Positions 23,282 through 32,977 are shown, numbered from the stretch's first letter. The stretch: 64,000 nt of DNA from Flaviflexus equikiangi (GCF_014069875.1 NZ_CP059676.1:2232001-2296000); one strand, 5' to 3'. Made by a program: numbers and translations. Notes: generated by a model not told the origin, from the sequence alone.

Positions 23282-25276
23282 GTGACCACTACCCTTCGTC
23301 TGCTCAAACCCTCAGGCCTGTCATGGCCGCTCGTTGTCGGAGTTCTCGCCACGATCGCGGCGGGACTCACAACCGGCATCTATGCCGAAGGGCTTCTCGC
23401 CGACCCGGGGCTCGTCACTCGCTGGGCTGTCCCGATTCTCACATACGCCAGGGACACAGTTGCCGCATTGACCTTCGGCGGCTTCCTCGTGGCCGCAGCC
23501 ATCTATTCTCCAACCTTGGAGGAACGGCCGCGACGGGAGGTGTCCTACGACTCTCCCGAATGGTCCCGCATCCTGCGCTTCTGCAGGACGGGCGCGGTGA
23601 TCTGGCCGATCGTTGAGATCGCACTTCTTGTCGTCACCTACTCGTCGGTTGCCGGGGTCAGCCTGGGGTCGCCCACTCTCGGCCAGGGCATGTGGCAGTT
23701 CATCACCGAGATCGAACTGGGCACGATCATGCTCTGGTCCGTCATCCTCACCGTCCTCGTGTCGATCATCGCTGTCACGGCGTCCAGCCTGGCCGGGGCG
23801 GCCTGGGGGCTGGGACTGTCCGCTGTCGCCATGATCCCTATCGCACTCACCGGGCACGCGGCCGGGGCGGCCTCTCACACGCTTGCCGTCTCCTCGATCT
23901 ACCTCCACCTTCTGGCGATGAGCGCGTGGGCGGGCGGACTCGTCGCCTTCCTTGTCACAGCGTCCCCTGACCGCCGTCTCGCCGCCTACACGGCCCGCTA
24001 TTCGACGATTGCGGGATGGGCGGTCGGTTTGACGATCTACTCGGGTTTCCTGGCCGCCGTGATCCGTTTCAACTCCCCGCTCGAGCTTGTCACGACAGGC
24101 TACGGGAGGCTGCTTCTCATCAAGGTCATCGCAACGGGGGCTCTTGCCCTTGCCGGTCTCGCTCATCGGCGGCGGACGATCGGGCAGATCGAGTCGACTC
24201 AGCGTCCGTTCGTTCGGCTCGCCGTGGGTGAAGGCCTGCTCATGGCAGGCGTGATCGGCGTGGCTGCCGCCCTCAGCAACTCGGCACCCCCAGTTCCGCA
24301 GGACCCGGTTCCCGATCCGTCACCGACATTTCTGCTCTCCCAGTACCCGGTTCCCCCCTACCCTGAGGCGATCAACTATCTGACGCAGTGGCGTCTGGAG
24401 CCTATCCTGGCGCTCGTGTCCGTCCTCGGCATCGTCCAGTATGTGCGCTGGGTGCGCCGTCTTCGCCGGCGCGGAGACGCCTGGTCCGGCCTGCGCACAG
24501 CCTCCTGGATTGCGGGCATGGTCGTCTTCTTCTGGATCACGAACGGCGGCCCCACCGTCTACGGGGCAGTCCTGTTCTCCTCCCACATGTTCATGCACAT
24601 GGTTCTCGCCATGGTGATCCCGATCCTTCTCGTTCTGGGGGCACCGGTCACACTTGTCGCCCGGGCCGTGCCTGCCCGTACCGACGGGTCTCGCGGCGGG
24701 CGGGAGATCCTCCTGGCCGTCGCCCATTCCCCTTACGCAGGCTTCTGGGCACATCCGGTTGTCGCCGCGATCAACTTCTCGGGGTCTCTGGTCCTGTTCT
24801 ATTTCACGGACCTTTTCTACCTGTCTCTCACGACGCACGTGGGGCACCTGCTCATGGTTCTCCATTTCACGCTGGCCGGCTACATGTTCGCGAATGCGCT
24901 CATCGGGATCGATCCCGGGCCCCGGCGCCCGCCGTTCGCCCTCCGTCTCGTGCTCCTCTTCGCCACCATGGCATTCCATGCGTTCTTCGGCATCGCCGTC
25001 ATCTCCTCGACGAGCGTTCTCGCGAACGAGTTCTTCGGATGGTTGGGCCTGCCCTGGGGTGTGGATGCTCTGCGGGACCAGGAGGTTGGCGGCGCTATCA
25101 CGTGGGGTATCGGCGAGTTCCCGACAGTCGTGTTGGCCATCGCTGTTGCCGTCATGTGGGGCATGTCGGACGACAAGCAGGCGAAGCAGCTCGATCGGCG
25201 CGCAGACCGGGATGATGATGCGGAGCTCAAGGCCTATAACGACATGCTGGCCGCCCGCGCACACGGCGCAAAGTGA
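23282..25276 (+). CDS. CopD-CtaG fusion membrane protein (copper/cytochrome oxidase assembly)
   Basis: 664-aa protein with about 15 membrane segments. The first half carries a CopD-like copper resistance domain (L-T-G-H-A-A-G-A-A-S-H region and H-L-L-A-M-S-A-W-A-G-G near residues 200-220). The second half is the caa3-type cytochrome oxidase assembly factor CtaG (S-S-H-M-F-M-H-M-V-L-A-M near 440, T-H-V-G-H-L-L-M-V-L-H-F near 520) with potential copper-binding Met/His clusters. It probably delivers copper to the cytochrome oxidase. GTG start with TAACCT 6 bases upstream. Confidence 0.9.
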   Translation: MTTTLRLLKPSGLSWPLVVGVLATIAAGLTTGIYAEGLLADPGLVTRWAVPILTYARDTVAALTFGGFLVAAAIYSPTLEERPRREVSYDSPEWSRILRFCRTGAVIWPIVEIALLVVTYSSVAGVSLGSPTLGQGMWQFITEIELGTIMLWSVILTVLVSIIAVTASSLAGAAWGLGLSAVAMIPIALTGHAAGAASHTLAVSSIYLHLLAMSAWAGGLVAFLVTASPDRRLAAYTARYSTIAGWAVGLTIYSGFLAAVIRFNSPLELVTTGYGRLLLIKVIATGALALAGLAHRRRTIGQIESTQRPFVRLAVGEGLLMAGVIGVAAALSNSAPPVPQDPVPDPSPTFLLSQYPVPPYPEAINYLTQWRLEPILALVSVLGIVQYVRWVRRLRRRGDAWSGLRTASWIAGMVVFFWITNGGPTVYGAVLFSSHMFMHMVLAMVIPILLVLGAPVTLVARAVPARTDGSRGGREILLAVAHSPYAGFWAHPVVAAINFSGSLVLFYFTDLFYLSLTTHVGHLLMVLHFTLAGYMFANALIGIDPGPRRPPFALRLVLLFATMAFHAFFGIAVISSTSVLANEFFGWLGLPWGVDALRDQEVGGAITWGIGEFPTVVLAIAVAVMWGMSDDKQAKQLDRRADRDDDAELKAYNDMLAARAHGAK

Positions 25277-25348
25277 CCGCACGTCCCCACCTATGCCAGT
25301 ATTGACCTAATCCCGCTCCGGGACTTCCGCCGACATGAATGCCACGCT

Positions 25349-26191
25349 ATGAGTGAGAACAAGACACCCTCCCCGAATCTCAGCACGGGGATCAAATCGA
25401 TGCTCATTATTCTGGGCGTCGCTCTCTCCATCATCATCTTCCTCATCTGGTCCGCGATCATCCAGTCCGGGGGCCGGCTCGCGACAGAGAACATCTTCGC
25501 CGATCAGTCCCAGACGCAGACGCAGACGCAGGAGCCTGTCGACAGTGATGATGTGGACCGTGTCGGCCCCGCTCGGGACGCCGTCATCGCGATCGTCAAC
25601 GCCCCGTCCTGCGAGAGTGTCGAGAATGATGCTGCGGTTCTCGAGGACCTGGTGACAGCCTCGCTCCAGCAGGGCGGGATAGCCGATGATGATCGTCAGC
25701 TCATTGTCGACACGCTCAAGAAGATCGACGAGGCCTGCCCGAAAGACTTCAGCCTTTCGCTGTCCGACCAGCTTTCGGGCGCAGGCGTCTCCATCGAACT
25801 CGCACAGATCTCGGTCGATGCGAACTGGGTGAGCAAGATGAGGCCCGCACCCGAGGGTGCCCAAGCATTGACGGCACTCACAACAGACGGCCGCAATATT
25901 CACTGCACGATCGAGTCCACCCGTGCGGCGTGTTCGATCTATACGTACACGTTCCCCTCCATCCCGGCATCCTGTGAAACCTATACGCAGACCTTTGTCG
26001 TCTCGGAGACGGGCGACACGGATGCTCTCTGCTCGTGGCGGCTCCAGGCAGAGAATCTCGTGACCTCCGGGACGTTTGCGAATGACACCTTCGCCTGCGA
26101 CGTCCGGGACGGCGGTGGGACTGTCGAATGCTGGTCACAGCTCTCCGGCAAGGGCTTCGAGATCAACCGCAACGGTTCGCGGACGTTCTGA
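25349..26191 (+). CDS. Membrane-anchored exported protein, unrecognised
   Basis: 280-aa protein: short cytoplasmic N-terminus, one membrane helix at about 19-40, a Gln/Thr linker (Q-T-Q-T-Q-T-Q), then an extracellular part. The C-terminal 120 residues hold eight or so cysteines in pairs (I-H-C...A-A-C, A-S-C...A-L-C, F-A-C...V-E-C), suggesting disulfides in an exported beta-rich domain. The family is not recognised. A dyad and the YwiC gene follow. Confidence 0.7.
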   Translation: MSENKTPSPNLSTGIKSMLIILGVALSIIIFLIWSAIIQSGGRLATENIFADQSQTQTQTQEPVDSDDVDRVGPARDAVIAIVNAPSCESVENDAAVLEDLVTASLQQGGIADDDRQLIVDTLKKIDEACPKDFSLSLSDQLSGAGVSIELAQISVDANWVSKMRPAPEGAQALTALTTDGRNIHCTIESTRAACSIYTYTFPSIPASCETYTQTFVVSETGDTDALCSWRLQAENLVTSGTFANDTFACDVRDGGGTVECWSQLSGKGFEINRNGSRTF

Positions 26192-26203
26192 ACGTCCCAT
26201 AAG

Positions 26204-26223
26204 ATCACGGTTTTATCCGTGAT
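26204..26223. promoter_or_regulatory. Perfect dyad upstream of ywiC-like gene
   Basis: ATCACGG and CCGTGAT separated by TTTTAT, 8 bases before the ATG, with GATAAT overlapping its right arm. It could be an operator over a leaderless promoter or a short terminator for the preceding gene. Confidence 0.45.
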
Positions 26224-26231
26224 AATAGGGT

Positions 26232-27011
26232 ATGGCTTCTCCCGGTTGGATCCCGAACTATCACGGCGCGTGGGCGATGATCGTCGTGCCGCCCCTCGTC
26301 GGCATCGCACTGTCCTCGTTTCACCCCGAACACATCCTGCTTCTCGGAACATGGTGGGTCGGATACTTCGCATTCTTCGCCATCGGCCTCTGGTTGAAGT
26401 CCCGGCGCAAGGCCCGCTACCGCAAGCCTGCTGCCGTCTATAGTGCACTGACGGCCCTCGTCGGCATTCCCCTCGCGCTCCTCGTCCCCGGGCTCCTCAT
26501 CTGGCTACCCGTGTTCCTGCCGCTTGTCATCATCACGTTCTGGCAGTCGATCGCCCGCCGGGATCGATCCCTGCTCAACGACACCGTGACGGTCCTGGCC
26601 GCAGGCCTCATGACACCCGTCGCCTTCCATCTCGCCGTCCTCCTGGGAACGGACCCGGCGGGCAGGGCGGGCTGGGAGGCGTGGAGCTGGATGTGGCTGG
26701 CCACCGCCTCCATCACCGCATACTTCATCGGCACAGCGCTCTACGTCAAGACGAACATCCGCGAACGGGGGAACATCCGGTTCTTCCGCATCGCCGTCGG
26801 CTATCACGCCATCGCCGCCATGATCGTGACGGCCTTCGCCGCGGCGGGAGCCCTGCCCGCCCTTCATGCGGCACTCTGGTGGGCCCTCGTCATCCGCACG
26901 TGGGCGGTGGCGTCCTATTCGGCGAGAATCGGGCGCAGAGTATCCGCGAAGACCATCGGCATGTGGGAGTTCGCCACCACTCTTGCCATCACCGGCTCAC
27001 TCCTCATGTGA
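26232..27011 (+). CDS. YwiC-like membrane protein
   Basis: 259-aa polytopic protein with seven or eight helices. The N-terminal W-I-P-N-Y-H-G-A-W-A-M-I-V-V-P is the YwiC-family hallmark. The function is unknown; in B. subtilis the family member lies near nitrate respiration genes. The 3' end overlaps the convergent pat gene by 8 bases. Confidence 0.88.
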   Translation: MASPGWIPNYHGAWAMIVVPPLVGIALSSFHPEHILLLGTWWVGYFAFFAIGLWLKSRRKARYRKPAAVYSALTALVGIPLALLVPGLLIWLPVFLPLVIITFWQSIARRDRSLLNDTVTVLAAGLMTPVAFHLAVLLGTDPAGRAGWEAWSWMWLATASITAYFIGTALYVKTNIRERGNIRFFRIAVGYHAIAAMIVTAFAAAGALPALHAALWWALVIRTWAVASYSARIGRRVSAKTIGMWEFATTLAITGSLLM

Positions 27012-28068
27012 GGAACATCCGAGACGCGTATGCCCCAGCGGCCGCGAGTATGCGGTCATTGGCCTCGCGGGAACCGATGCTGACCCTGACCCCACCGGGG
27101 AATGCTCGAACCGTGATCCCCGCCCGGGCAGCATCGGCGACGAATCCGTCTTTGTCCGTGACAGGAAGCCATACGAAGTTCGCCTGAGAGGACGGAACGG
27201 CGAAACCGCTCTCCGTCAAGGCGGCCGCGACTCGTGTCCGCTCCCCCATGACCACCCGGCACCGGGCCGCGATCTCGGTTTCTGATTCGAGTGCGGCATG
27301 GGCCGCCGCCTGGGCGAGACTGTTCACCCCGAAGGGCGTTGCCACCGCCCGCAGTGTTGCGGCACTGGCGGGATGTGCGAGAGCGTAGCCGACCCGCAGT
27401 CCAGCCAGTGAGTAGGCCTTGGAGAAGGTTCGCAGGATGATGAGATTGGGGTGCTTAGCCAACAGCTCGACAGATCTGACAGGGTCTGCCATGTCGACGA
27501 AATCGATGTAGGCCTCGTCGAGGACGACGATGACATCGTCACGCACCGTGTGAAGGAAGCGCTCCAGGTCACTGTGGGTGAGAGCGTTGCCCGTCGGGTT
27601 GTTCGGTGAGCACACCATGACGACGGCCGTCCTGTCAGTCACTGCAGACAGCATTCCCGCCAGGTCATGGTCGCCTTCGGCCGTGAGGGGGACCGTGATA
27701 GCGGTGGCACCGGCGATGGCTATAGCGATCGGGTAGGCCTCGAAACTGCGCCACGGAAGCACCACCTCGCTTCCCGGCTCGCAGGCGGCGTCAAGGATCT
27801 TCTCGATCATCGCAACCGATCCGTTCGACACGACCACGCCGGCAGGGTCGATGCGGTGACGGGCCGCGATCCGGGCCGCCAGGCCGGACGCGAACATGTC
27901 CGGATAGGAATGGAGTGATCCTACGCCCTGAGCGATCGCCGCCTGCACGCCGGGCAATGGCCCGTATGGCATCTCGTTCGAGGACAGCTTGATGATCGAC
28001 GAGTCGCTGCCAGGCTTGCCGGGGACATAGGCGGGCAGGCTGGCAAGGTCGTGGCGGAACAGGCTCAT
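27004..28068 (-). CDS. pat: Aromatic/histidinol-phosphate aminotransferase (Pat/HisC type)
   Basis: 354-aa PLP-dependent fold-type I aminotransferase. PLP lysine K217 in T-F-S-K-A-Y-S-L-A-G-L-R, with S-P-N-N-P-T-G at 154-160 and D-E-A-Y at 184-187. The sequence closely follows actinobacterial Pat (phenylalanine/aromatic aminotransferase, for example the M. tuberculosis hisC2/pat product): Y-V-P-G-K, P-W-R-S-F-E-A-Y-P and S-Q-A-N-F-V-W-L-P. It is not next to his genes, which favours the aromatic role; HisC function cannot be excluded. Confidence 0.88.
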   Translation of the reverse strand: MSLFRHDLASLPAYVPGKPGSDSSIIKLSSNEMPYGPLPGVQAAIAQGVGSLHSYPDMFASGLAARIAARHRIDPAGVVVSNGSVAMIEKILDAACEPGSEVVLPWRSFEAYPIAIAIAGATAITVPLTAEGDHDLAGMLSAVTDRTAVVMVCSPNNPTGNALTHSDLERFLHTVRDDVIVVLDEAYIDFVDMADPVRSVELLAKHPNLIILRTFSKAYSLAGLRVGYALAHPASAATLRAVATPFGVNSLAQAAAHAALESETEIAARCRVVMGERTRVAAALTESGFAVPSSQANFVWLPVTDKDGFVADAARAGITVRAFPGGVRVSIGSREANDRILAAAGAYASRMFLT

Positions 28069-28103
28069 GTGATCATCATGCCCGCCTGAGTAGAGTTGTG
28101 CCC

Positions 28104-28487
28104 ATGAAGTTCATAGTTCGTACTCTCGTCTCCGCCCTCGCACTCTGGCTGACAAGCCTGCTCCTCACCGGAGTGGAGGCACCGACAGCCCAGACCGACC
28201 GGGAGTTTGTCCTCTATCTTCTCGGCGCCGGCGCAATCTATGCCCTCGTCACCGCCATCATTCGGCCCATCCTCGTCGTCCTCTCCATCCCGTTCTACAT
28301 CCTCACCCTCGGCCTATGGTCACTTGTCGTCAACGCCGCCATCCTGCTCCTGTCATCCTGGCTCGCGAACCAGTTCGGCTGGGGATTGACCATTGCAGAC
28401 AGGTGGTCGGCCGTGCTGGGTGGACTCGTCATGGCGATCATCATCATGATCGTCGATGGGTTCCTTCCGAAGGATCTCCGGCGCTGA
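28104..28487 (+). CDS. Phage-holin-4-2 family membrane protein
   Basis: 127-aa four-helix membrane protein with the family motif A-I-I-R-P-I-L-V-V-L-S-I-P-F between helices 2 and 3. The family name refers to phage holins, but such genes are common chromosomal ones of unknown role; no other phage gene is near. TAGAGT ends 7 bases before the ATG (leaderless). The stop overlaps the next start (TGATG). Confidence 0.85.
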   Translation: MKFIVRTLVSALALWLTSLLLTGVEAPTAQTDREFVLYLLGAGAIYALVTAIIRPILVVLSIPFYILTLGLWSLVVNAAILLLSSWLANQFGWGLTIADRWSAVLGGLVMAIIIMIVDGFLPKDLRR

Positions 28488-29245
28488 TGTCCGAGTACGT
28501 CAAGCACGGCAGCCGCCGCCAGATCGCCTTCGAGGCCGCAGGCCTGCGAGACCTGCGTGACCACGGAGCGACCGTTGCCGACCTCGTGTGGGTGCGAGAC
28601 ACGGAACTGGCCACCCGGATGATCGACCATGCTCCGCCGACGGCTGACACTGCGCGCGGCCTGGGACGCATGCTGGCACGCCTGCACGGCACCCACAGTC
28701 GCGTATTCGGCCAGGCGCCTCCCGGTTTTGATCTCGGCGTGCACGGGGCGGGGACGATGGGAGGGGAAACCCTCCCGCTCGTGACGGACGGAGCACGCCC
28801 GTGGGGAGTGTTCTATGCGGAGGACCGCATCCTCCCCTATCTCCAGTCCGCCCGGGACAACGGCTCGATCGACCAGCAGGGCGCTACCATCATCACCACC
28901 CTCGCGGAGCGGCTGCGTGACGGCGACTTCGATACTGATGACCCGCCGTCGATCCTGCACGGAGACCTCTGGTCCGGAAACGTCATATGGTCCCCGGAGG
29001 GAGCCATCCTCATCGATCCGGCCTCGCACGCGGGCCACCGGGAATCTGACCTTGCGCAGCTCGCCGTCTTCGGTGCGCCGCTTCTCGACGACATCATGGC
29101 CGGCTACGAGGACGCATACCCGCTGGGTGCGGGATGGCAGGAACGAGTCGCCCTCCACCAGCTTCACATCCTCATCGTTCACGCCTCACTCTTCGGCGGC
29201 CCCTACGGGACGCGCACGGTCAGCGCAGCAGCGGCATACCTCTGA
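28487..29245 (+). CDS. Fructosamine kinase family protein
   Basis: 252-aa cytosolic kinase of the fructosamine-3-kinase/aminoglycoside phosphotransferase fold. The catalytic loop is H-G-D-L-W-S-G-N and the metal site I-D-P-A-S-H-A-G-H-R-E-S-D-L-A, both typical of FN3K proteins that phosphorylate glycated amines for deglycation. Some 30 residues shorter at the N-terminus than many homologues; the glycine-rich ATP loop is poorly marked. Translationally coupled to the holin-like gene. Confidence 0.85.
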   Translation: MSEYVKHGSRRQIAFEAAGLRDLRDHGATVADLVWVRDTELATRMIDHAPPTADTARGLGRMLARLHGTHSRVFGQAPPGFDLGVHGAGTMGGETLPLVTDGARPWGVFYAEDRILPYLQSARDNGSIDQQGATIITTLAERLRDGDFDTDDPPSILHGDLWSGNVIWSPEGAILIDPASHAGHRESDLAQLAVFGAPLLDDIMAGYEDAYPLGAGWQERVALHQLHILIVHASLFGGPYGTRTVSAAAAYL

Positions 29246-29274
29246 CTTCGACGGGGCAGGCCCTGACCCGGGCC

Positions 29275-30888
29275 TCATTGGGTGAGGTAGGGCTCGATCT
29301 CTGCCCTGACCTGCTTCCGGTCGACCACACCAGACGGCAATGTCGGCAGCTCGAGCACGGGAACGATACGGCGGGGCACAGCATGCTCGGGGAGATGCTG
29401 GCGGCACAGTGAGCGAACGTCTTCCGTGTCCAGCGTGACGCCTTTCGCGATGACGACAGCGCCGATGATGTCGGGCCCAGCCCCACGGTCGAAACCGATG
29501 ACGGCTGCCGCCGCAATGCTCGGATGGGTGATAAGAACACTCTCCACCTCGGAGGGGACGACTGTCATTCCGGCCGTGGCGATGAGATCGCCTATGGGGT
29601 CGATGACGGTCACGAAACCGTCCTCGTCCACCGTCACGAGATCACCCGTGTGCAGCCATCCGTCCGCTGACAGTGCCTTTCGCGTCTCCTCCTCATCGCC
29701 CCAATAACCCGAGAAGACCTGGGGGCCGCGAAGAAGGAGCTCTCCGTGGCCAGCGGCACGCGGCTCCACTCTCATCTGCGTTGACGGAAGCGGAATACCA
29801 GCCGTCCCCGTACGGTGCGAAAGATGGCAGGGGTGCCCCAGTGCGAGGTGGGAGCACTCTGCCATTCCATACGTTTCGATGAGAACGCCGCCCGTGAGAG
29901 ACTCCCACATGCTCGCGATGTCATCTCTGACGGGAACCGGGGAGATGCTGATGCTCACCGTCAAGTCGACGCCCCGCCGCCGCTCCGCTAGAGCCGCGAA
30001 CATCGGCGGAACTGTCCACATGACAGTGGGGGCACGTGAGGCGGCAGCATCGAGAACAGCATCGGCATCGGCCGAGTAGAAAAGAACAAGGTTCCCCTCC
30101 ATCGCCATCCCCACCACCATCACCGTCACGAAGGCATGGGAGGGCACCAGCGCATAGATGGTGGGCCCGGACTGACCCAGCCACGATGCTGCCTGACGGG
30201 CGCTCGCGTGCAGGTTGAGATGAGAAAGCATCGCGCCCTTGAAGCGGGCCGTATAGGAGATCATGGCTGGGTCGTCCGCCGCGGGGCGGGGATGATCGTG
30301 CGCCAGGGGAGGGTTTGACCTGAGAGAGGCCCACGCCACGGTCCCCTCCGTCGAGGCCGTCAACTCGGCTCTCCTGCTCCGCGATGTCGGGAAGGGCAGA
30401 CTGAGAGACATTCTCGTACGACGGGATAGCTCGTCGAGGAGGGTGACGGCGACAATCGTATCGAGCGCAAAACCTCTGCCCGAGATCTTGGCAACCGATT
30501 TGTCCCACGCTATCGCCACGCGTGCACCATGATCGTGGAACATGGCCCGCAGGTCGCGTTTGGTCGAGCGCGGGTCGTGGTCGACCACGATAGCGCCAAG
30601 TCGGAGCACCGCGAAGAACGCGACGACATGCTGGGGGCAGTCGGGGAGCAGGAGCGCAACACGATCCCCGACCCCAACCCCGAGACGACGCAGGCCCTCG
30701 GCCACGGACGCCACCTGGCGCCCCAGTTCCGCGTAGCTCGTCTCGCGGCCGTCGAACGTGAGCGCCGGACGATCGCCCGCGCCCGCGACTGCGTCATCGA
30801 GGAGGTCGATGAGGGAACCCGTCGGGCTCTCGATATTCTCGGGCACTCCGCGATAGTGCATCGTCCAGGGCTTAGCATGTGACGTCAT
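29275..30888 (-). CDS. Degenerate AMP-dependent acyl-CoA synthetase-like protein
   Basis: 537-aa member of the ANL adenylate-forming superfamily. The N-terminal fold and A5-like Y-G-M-A-E motif are present, and the C-terminal hinge has G-W-L-H-T-G-D. However, the ATP-binding P-loop, normally Y-T-S-G-T-T-G-x-P-K-G, is reduced to Y-T-A-R-F-K-G (residues 212-218); the hinge D-R-K-K-D reads D-P-I-G-D; and the C-terminal catalytic lysine region, normally T-G-K-I-x-R-R, reads S-G-V-V-D-R-K. It probably cannot adenylate a substrate in the usual way. The frame is intact and long, so it may have another role. ATG at 30888; the 101-bp gap to purB is divergent. Confidence 0.8.
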   Translation of the reverse strand: MTSHAKPWTMHYRGVPENIESPTGSLIDLLDDAVAGAGDRPALTFDGRETSYAELGRQVASVAEGLRRLGVGVGDRVALLLPDCPQHVVAFFAVLRLGAIVVDHDPRSTKRDLRAMFHDHGARVAIAWDKSVAKISGRGFALDTIVAVTLLDELSRRTRMSLSLPFPTSRSRRAELTASTEGTVAWASLRSNPPLAHDHPRPAADDPAMISYTARFKGAMLSHLNLHASARQAASWLGQSGPTIYALVPSHAFVTVMVVGMAMEGNLVLFYSADADAVLDAAASRAPTVMWTVPPMFAALAERRRGVDLTVSISISPVPVRDDIASMWESLTGGVLIETYGMAECSHLALGHPCHLSHRTGTAGIPLPSTQMRVEPRAAGHGELLLRGPQVFSGYWGDEEETRKALSADGWLHTGDLVTVDEDGFVTVIDPIGDLIATAGMTVVPSEVESVLITHPSIAAAAVIGFDRGAGPDIIGAVVIAKGVTLDTEDVRSLCRQHLPEHAVPRRIVPVLELPTLPSGVVDRKQVRAEIEPYLTQ

Positions 30889-30989
30889 ACGATCATCTTC
30901 CGCTCTGGCTCCCGCTGCGCCGCGGGAGACGCGCCACAATGTGAACCCCCTATCCCGTCTCGCCCACCGCGTTCGTTAGGGTGGTGCAC

Positions 30990-32327
30990 ATGAGCACACT
31001 CAGCCCGCTTGATGGTCGATACGCATCCTACGTCTCCCCACTCGTCGACTACCTCTCCGAGGACGCCCTCAACCGGGCTCGGGTGACGGTCGAGGTCGAG
31101 TGGCTCATCTACCTCGTTGACGCCGGCATCCTGCCCGGCGAGTTCAGCGCGGATGAACGCGACGAACTCCGTAACATCCAGGTGGACATCGCCGAACTTG
31201 CAGGCATTGAGGCTGAGACGCGCCACGACGTCAAGGCCGTCGAATACTACCTGCGCAAGCGCGTCAAATACCCCGATATCGTGCACATCTTCTGCACGTC
31301 AGAAGACATCAACAACCTTGCCTACGCGCTCACGATTCGGGATGCTGTCAACCGAGTCTGGCTGCCTGCCGCACGCAAGCTCACGCAGCAGTTCGCGGAT
31401 CTCGCGATTGAACACCGCGACCAGCCGATGCTGTCGCGCACGCACGGGCAGACCGCGACCCCCACAACGCTGGGGAAGGAGATGGCGGTGTTCGCGTGGC
31501 GGCTCACCCGCCAGCTCGACCGCATCAGCGCCGCCGACTACCTGGGCAAGATCAACGGTGCGACGGGCACGTACGGCGCACATGTCGCCGCCCTGCCCGA
31601 CGTGGACTGGATCGCGCATTCGCGCCGATTCGTCGAATCACTCGGCCTCACCTGGAATCCGTTGACGACGCAGATCGAATCCCATGACTGGCAGTCAGAG
31701 CTCTATGCGGACATGGCACGGTTCAATCGCATCCTCCACAACATCGCAACAGACATGTGGACCTATATCTCGCTCGACTATTTCCACCAGAACCTCGCGG
31801 CGCAGGGATCGACGGGTTCGTCGACGATGCCGCACAAGGTGAACCCCATTCGTTTCGAGAACGCCGAGGCGAATCTCGAGATCTCGAGCGCACTCCTTGA
31901 TGTCCTCGGTGCCACTCTCGTCACGTCCCGCATGCAGAGGGATCTGACGGATTCGAGCACGCAGCGCAACATCGGTGTCGCTTTCGGGCATTCCCTCCTC
32001 GCCATCGACAACGTGTCTCGCGGACTCGCCGGCCTCGATGTGGGAACGGAAGCCCTGGAAAGGGATCTCGACAACGCCTGGGAGGTTCTCGGGGAACCCA
32101 TTCAGCAGGCCATGAGGGCTGCCGCGATCAATGGGGCAGAAGGCATGGAGAATCCGTATGAACGGCTCAAGGACCTCACCCGTGGCCAGAAGGTGACGGA
32201 GCCGCTCATGCGTGAGTTCATTGCGTCCCTCGGCATCCCCGCCGATGTGGAGGCGCGTCTCCTCGCACTCACCCCCGCCACCTACACGGGCCTCGCCTCG
32301 AAGCTCGTCGACTACCTGGGAGAATAA
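30990..32327 (+). CDS. purB: Adenylosuccinate lyase
   Basis: 445-aa enzyme acting twice in purine synthesis, releasing fumarate from SAICAR and from adenylosuccinate. Fumarase/aspartase signature G-S-S-T-M-P-H-K-V-N-P, with H-R-D-Q-P-M-L-S-R-T-H-G-Q upstream holding the catalytic His; this is the E. coli-type PurB. ATG at 30990: TAGGGT ends 7 bases upstream, so leaderless. Overlaps dedA by one base. Confidence 0.95.
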   Translation: MSTLSPLDGRYASYVSPLVDYLSEDALNRARVTVEVEWLIYLVDAGILPGEFSADERDELRNIQVDIAELAGIEAETRHDVKAVEYYLRKRVKYPDIVHIFCTSEDINNLAYALTIRDAVNRVWLPAARKLTQQFADLAIEHRDQPMLSRTHGQTATPTTLGKEMAVFAWRLTRQLDRISAADYLGKINGATGTYGAHVAALPDVDWIAHSRRFVESLGLTWNPLTTQIESHDWQSELYADMARFNRILHNIATDMWTYISLDYFHQNLAAQGSTGSSTMPHKVNPIRFENAEANLEISSALLDVLGATLVTSRMQRDLTDSSTQRNIGVAFGHSLLAIDNVSRGLAGLDVGTEALERDLDNAWEVLGEPIQQAMRAAAINGAEGMENPYERLKDLTRGQKVTEPLMREFIASLGIPADVEARLLALTPATYTGLASKLVDYLGE

Positions 32328-32977
32328 TGGATCAAGAACTGACCGGCGTGGCCGGCTGGGCCGTCGATGTCATGGAGACCCTGGGTGGATTCGGGGCCTT
32401 CCTCCTCATCGGGCTCGAGAACCTCTTCCCGCCCCTCCCCTCGGAGATCATCCTCCCCCTTGCGGGATTCACGGCCTCCCTCGGCAGCCTCGGGCTCGTC
32501 GAGATGATCCTCTGGTGCACGGCCGGCTCCGTTGTCGGGGCCTGGCTGCTGTATGGCGTCGGCGCAGCCCTCGGCCGCGAACGCACCCGCGCCATCATGG
32601 GCGCCCTCCCCCTCGTCAACGTGGACGACATCGTCCGCACGGAGGCGTGGTTCGATCGGCACGGCAAGTGGACCGTCCTCCTGGGACGCATGATCCCGAT
32701 CTTCCGATCGTTGATCTCGATTCCTGCGGGCGTGACACGCATGAGATTCGTGACCTTCACGGCGCTGACGCTCACCGGCTCCCTTATCTGGAACACGGCG
32801 CTGATCTATGCCGGCTATGTTCTCGGCGAGAACTGGACCCGGGTCGAAGGATGGGTGGGCACGCTCTCGAAGATCGTCATCGTCTGCGTCGTCGCATTCC
32901 TTGTCTGGTGGATCGGCCGGCGCACCGTCAACAACGTGAGGATCAAGCGCCGCGAGGCGGATGATCCAGAGGCATAG
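32327..32977 (+). CDS. DedA family membrane protein
   Basis: 216-aa polytopic protein of the DedA/SNARE-associated family, proposed lipid scramblases. Motif E-N-L-F-P-P-L-P-S-E-I-I-L-P near residue 31 and G-R-M-I-P-I-F-R-S-L-I-S-I-P-A-G near 120, both re-entrant helix signatures. TAATG junction with purB. A long perfect hairpin follows the gene. Confidence 0.92.
   Translation: MDQELTGVAGWAVDVMETLGGFGAFLLIGLENLFPPLPSEIILPLAGFTASLGSLGLVEMILWCTAGSVVGAWLLYGVGAALGRERTRAIMGALPLVNVDDIVRTEAWFDRHGKWTVLLGRMIPIFRSLISIPAGVTRMRFVTFTALTLTGSLIWNTALIYAGYVLGENWTRVEGWVGTLSKIVIVCVVAFLVWWIGRRTVNNVRIKRREADDPEA

Noticed and set aside
28104..28487. Prophage signal from the holin-like gene
   Set aside because: No other phage gene is nearby; the family is common on chromosomes.
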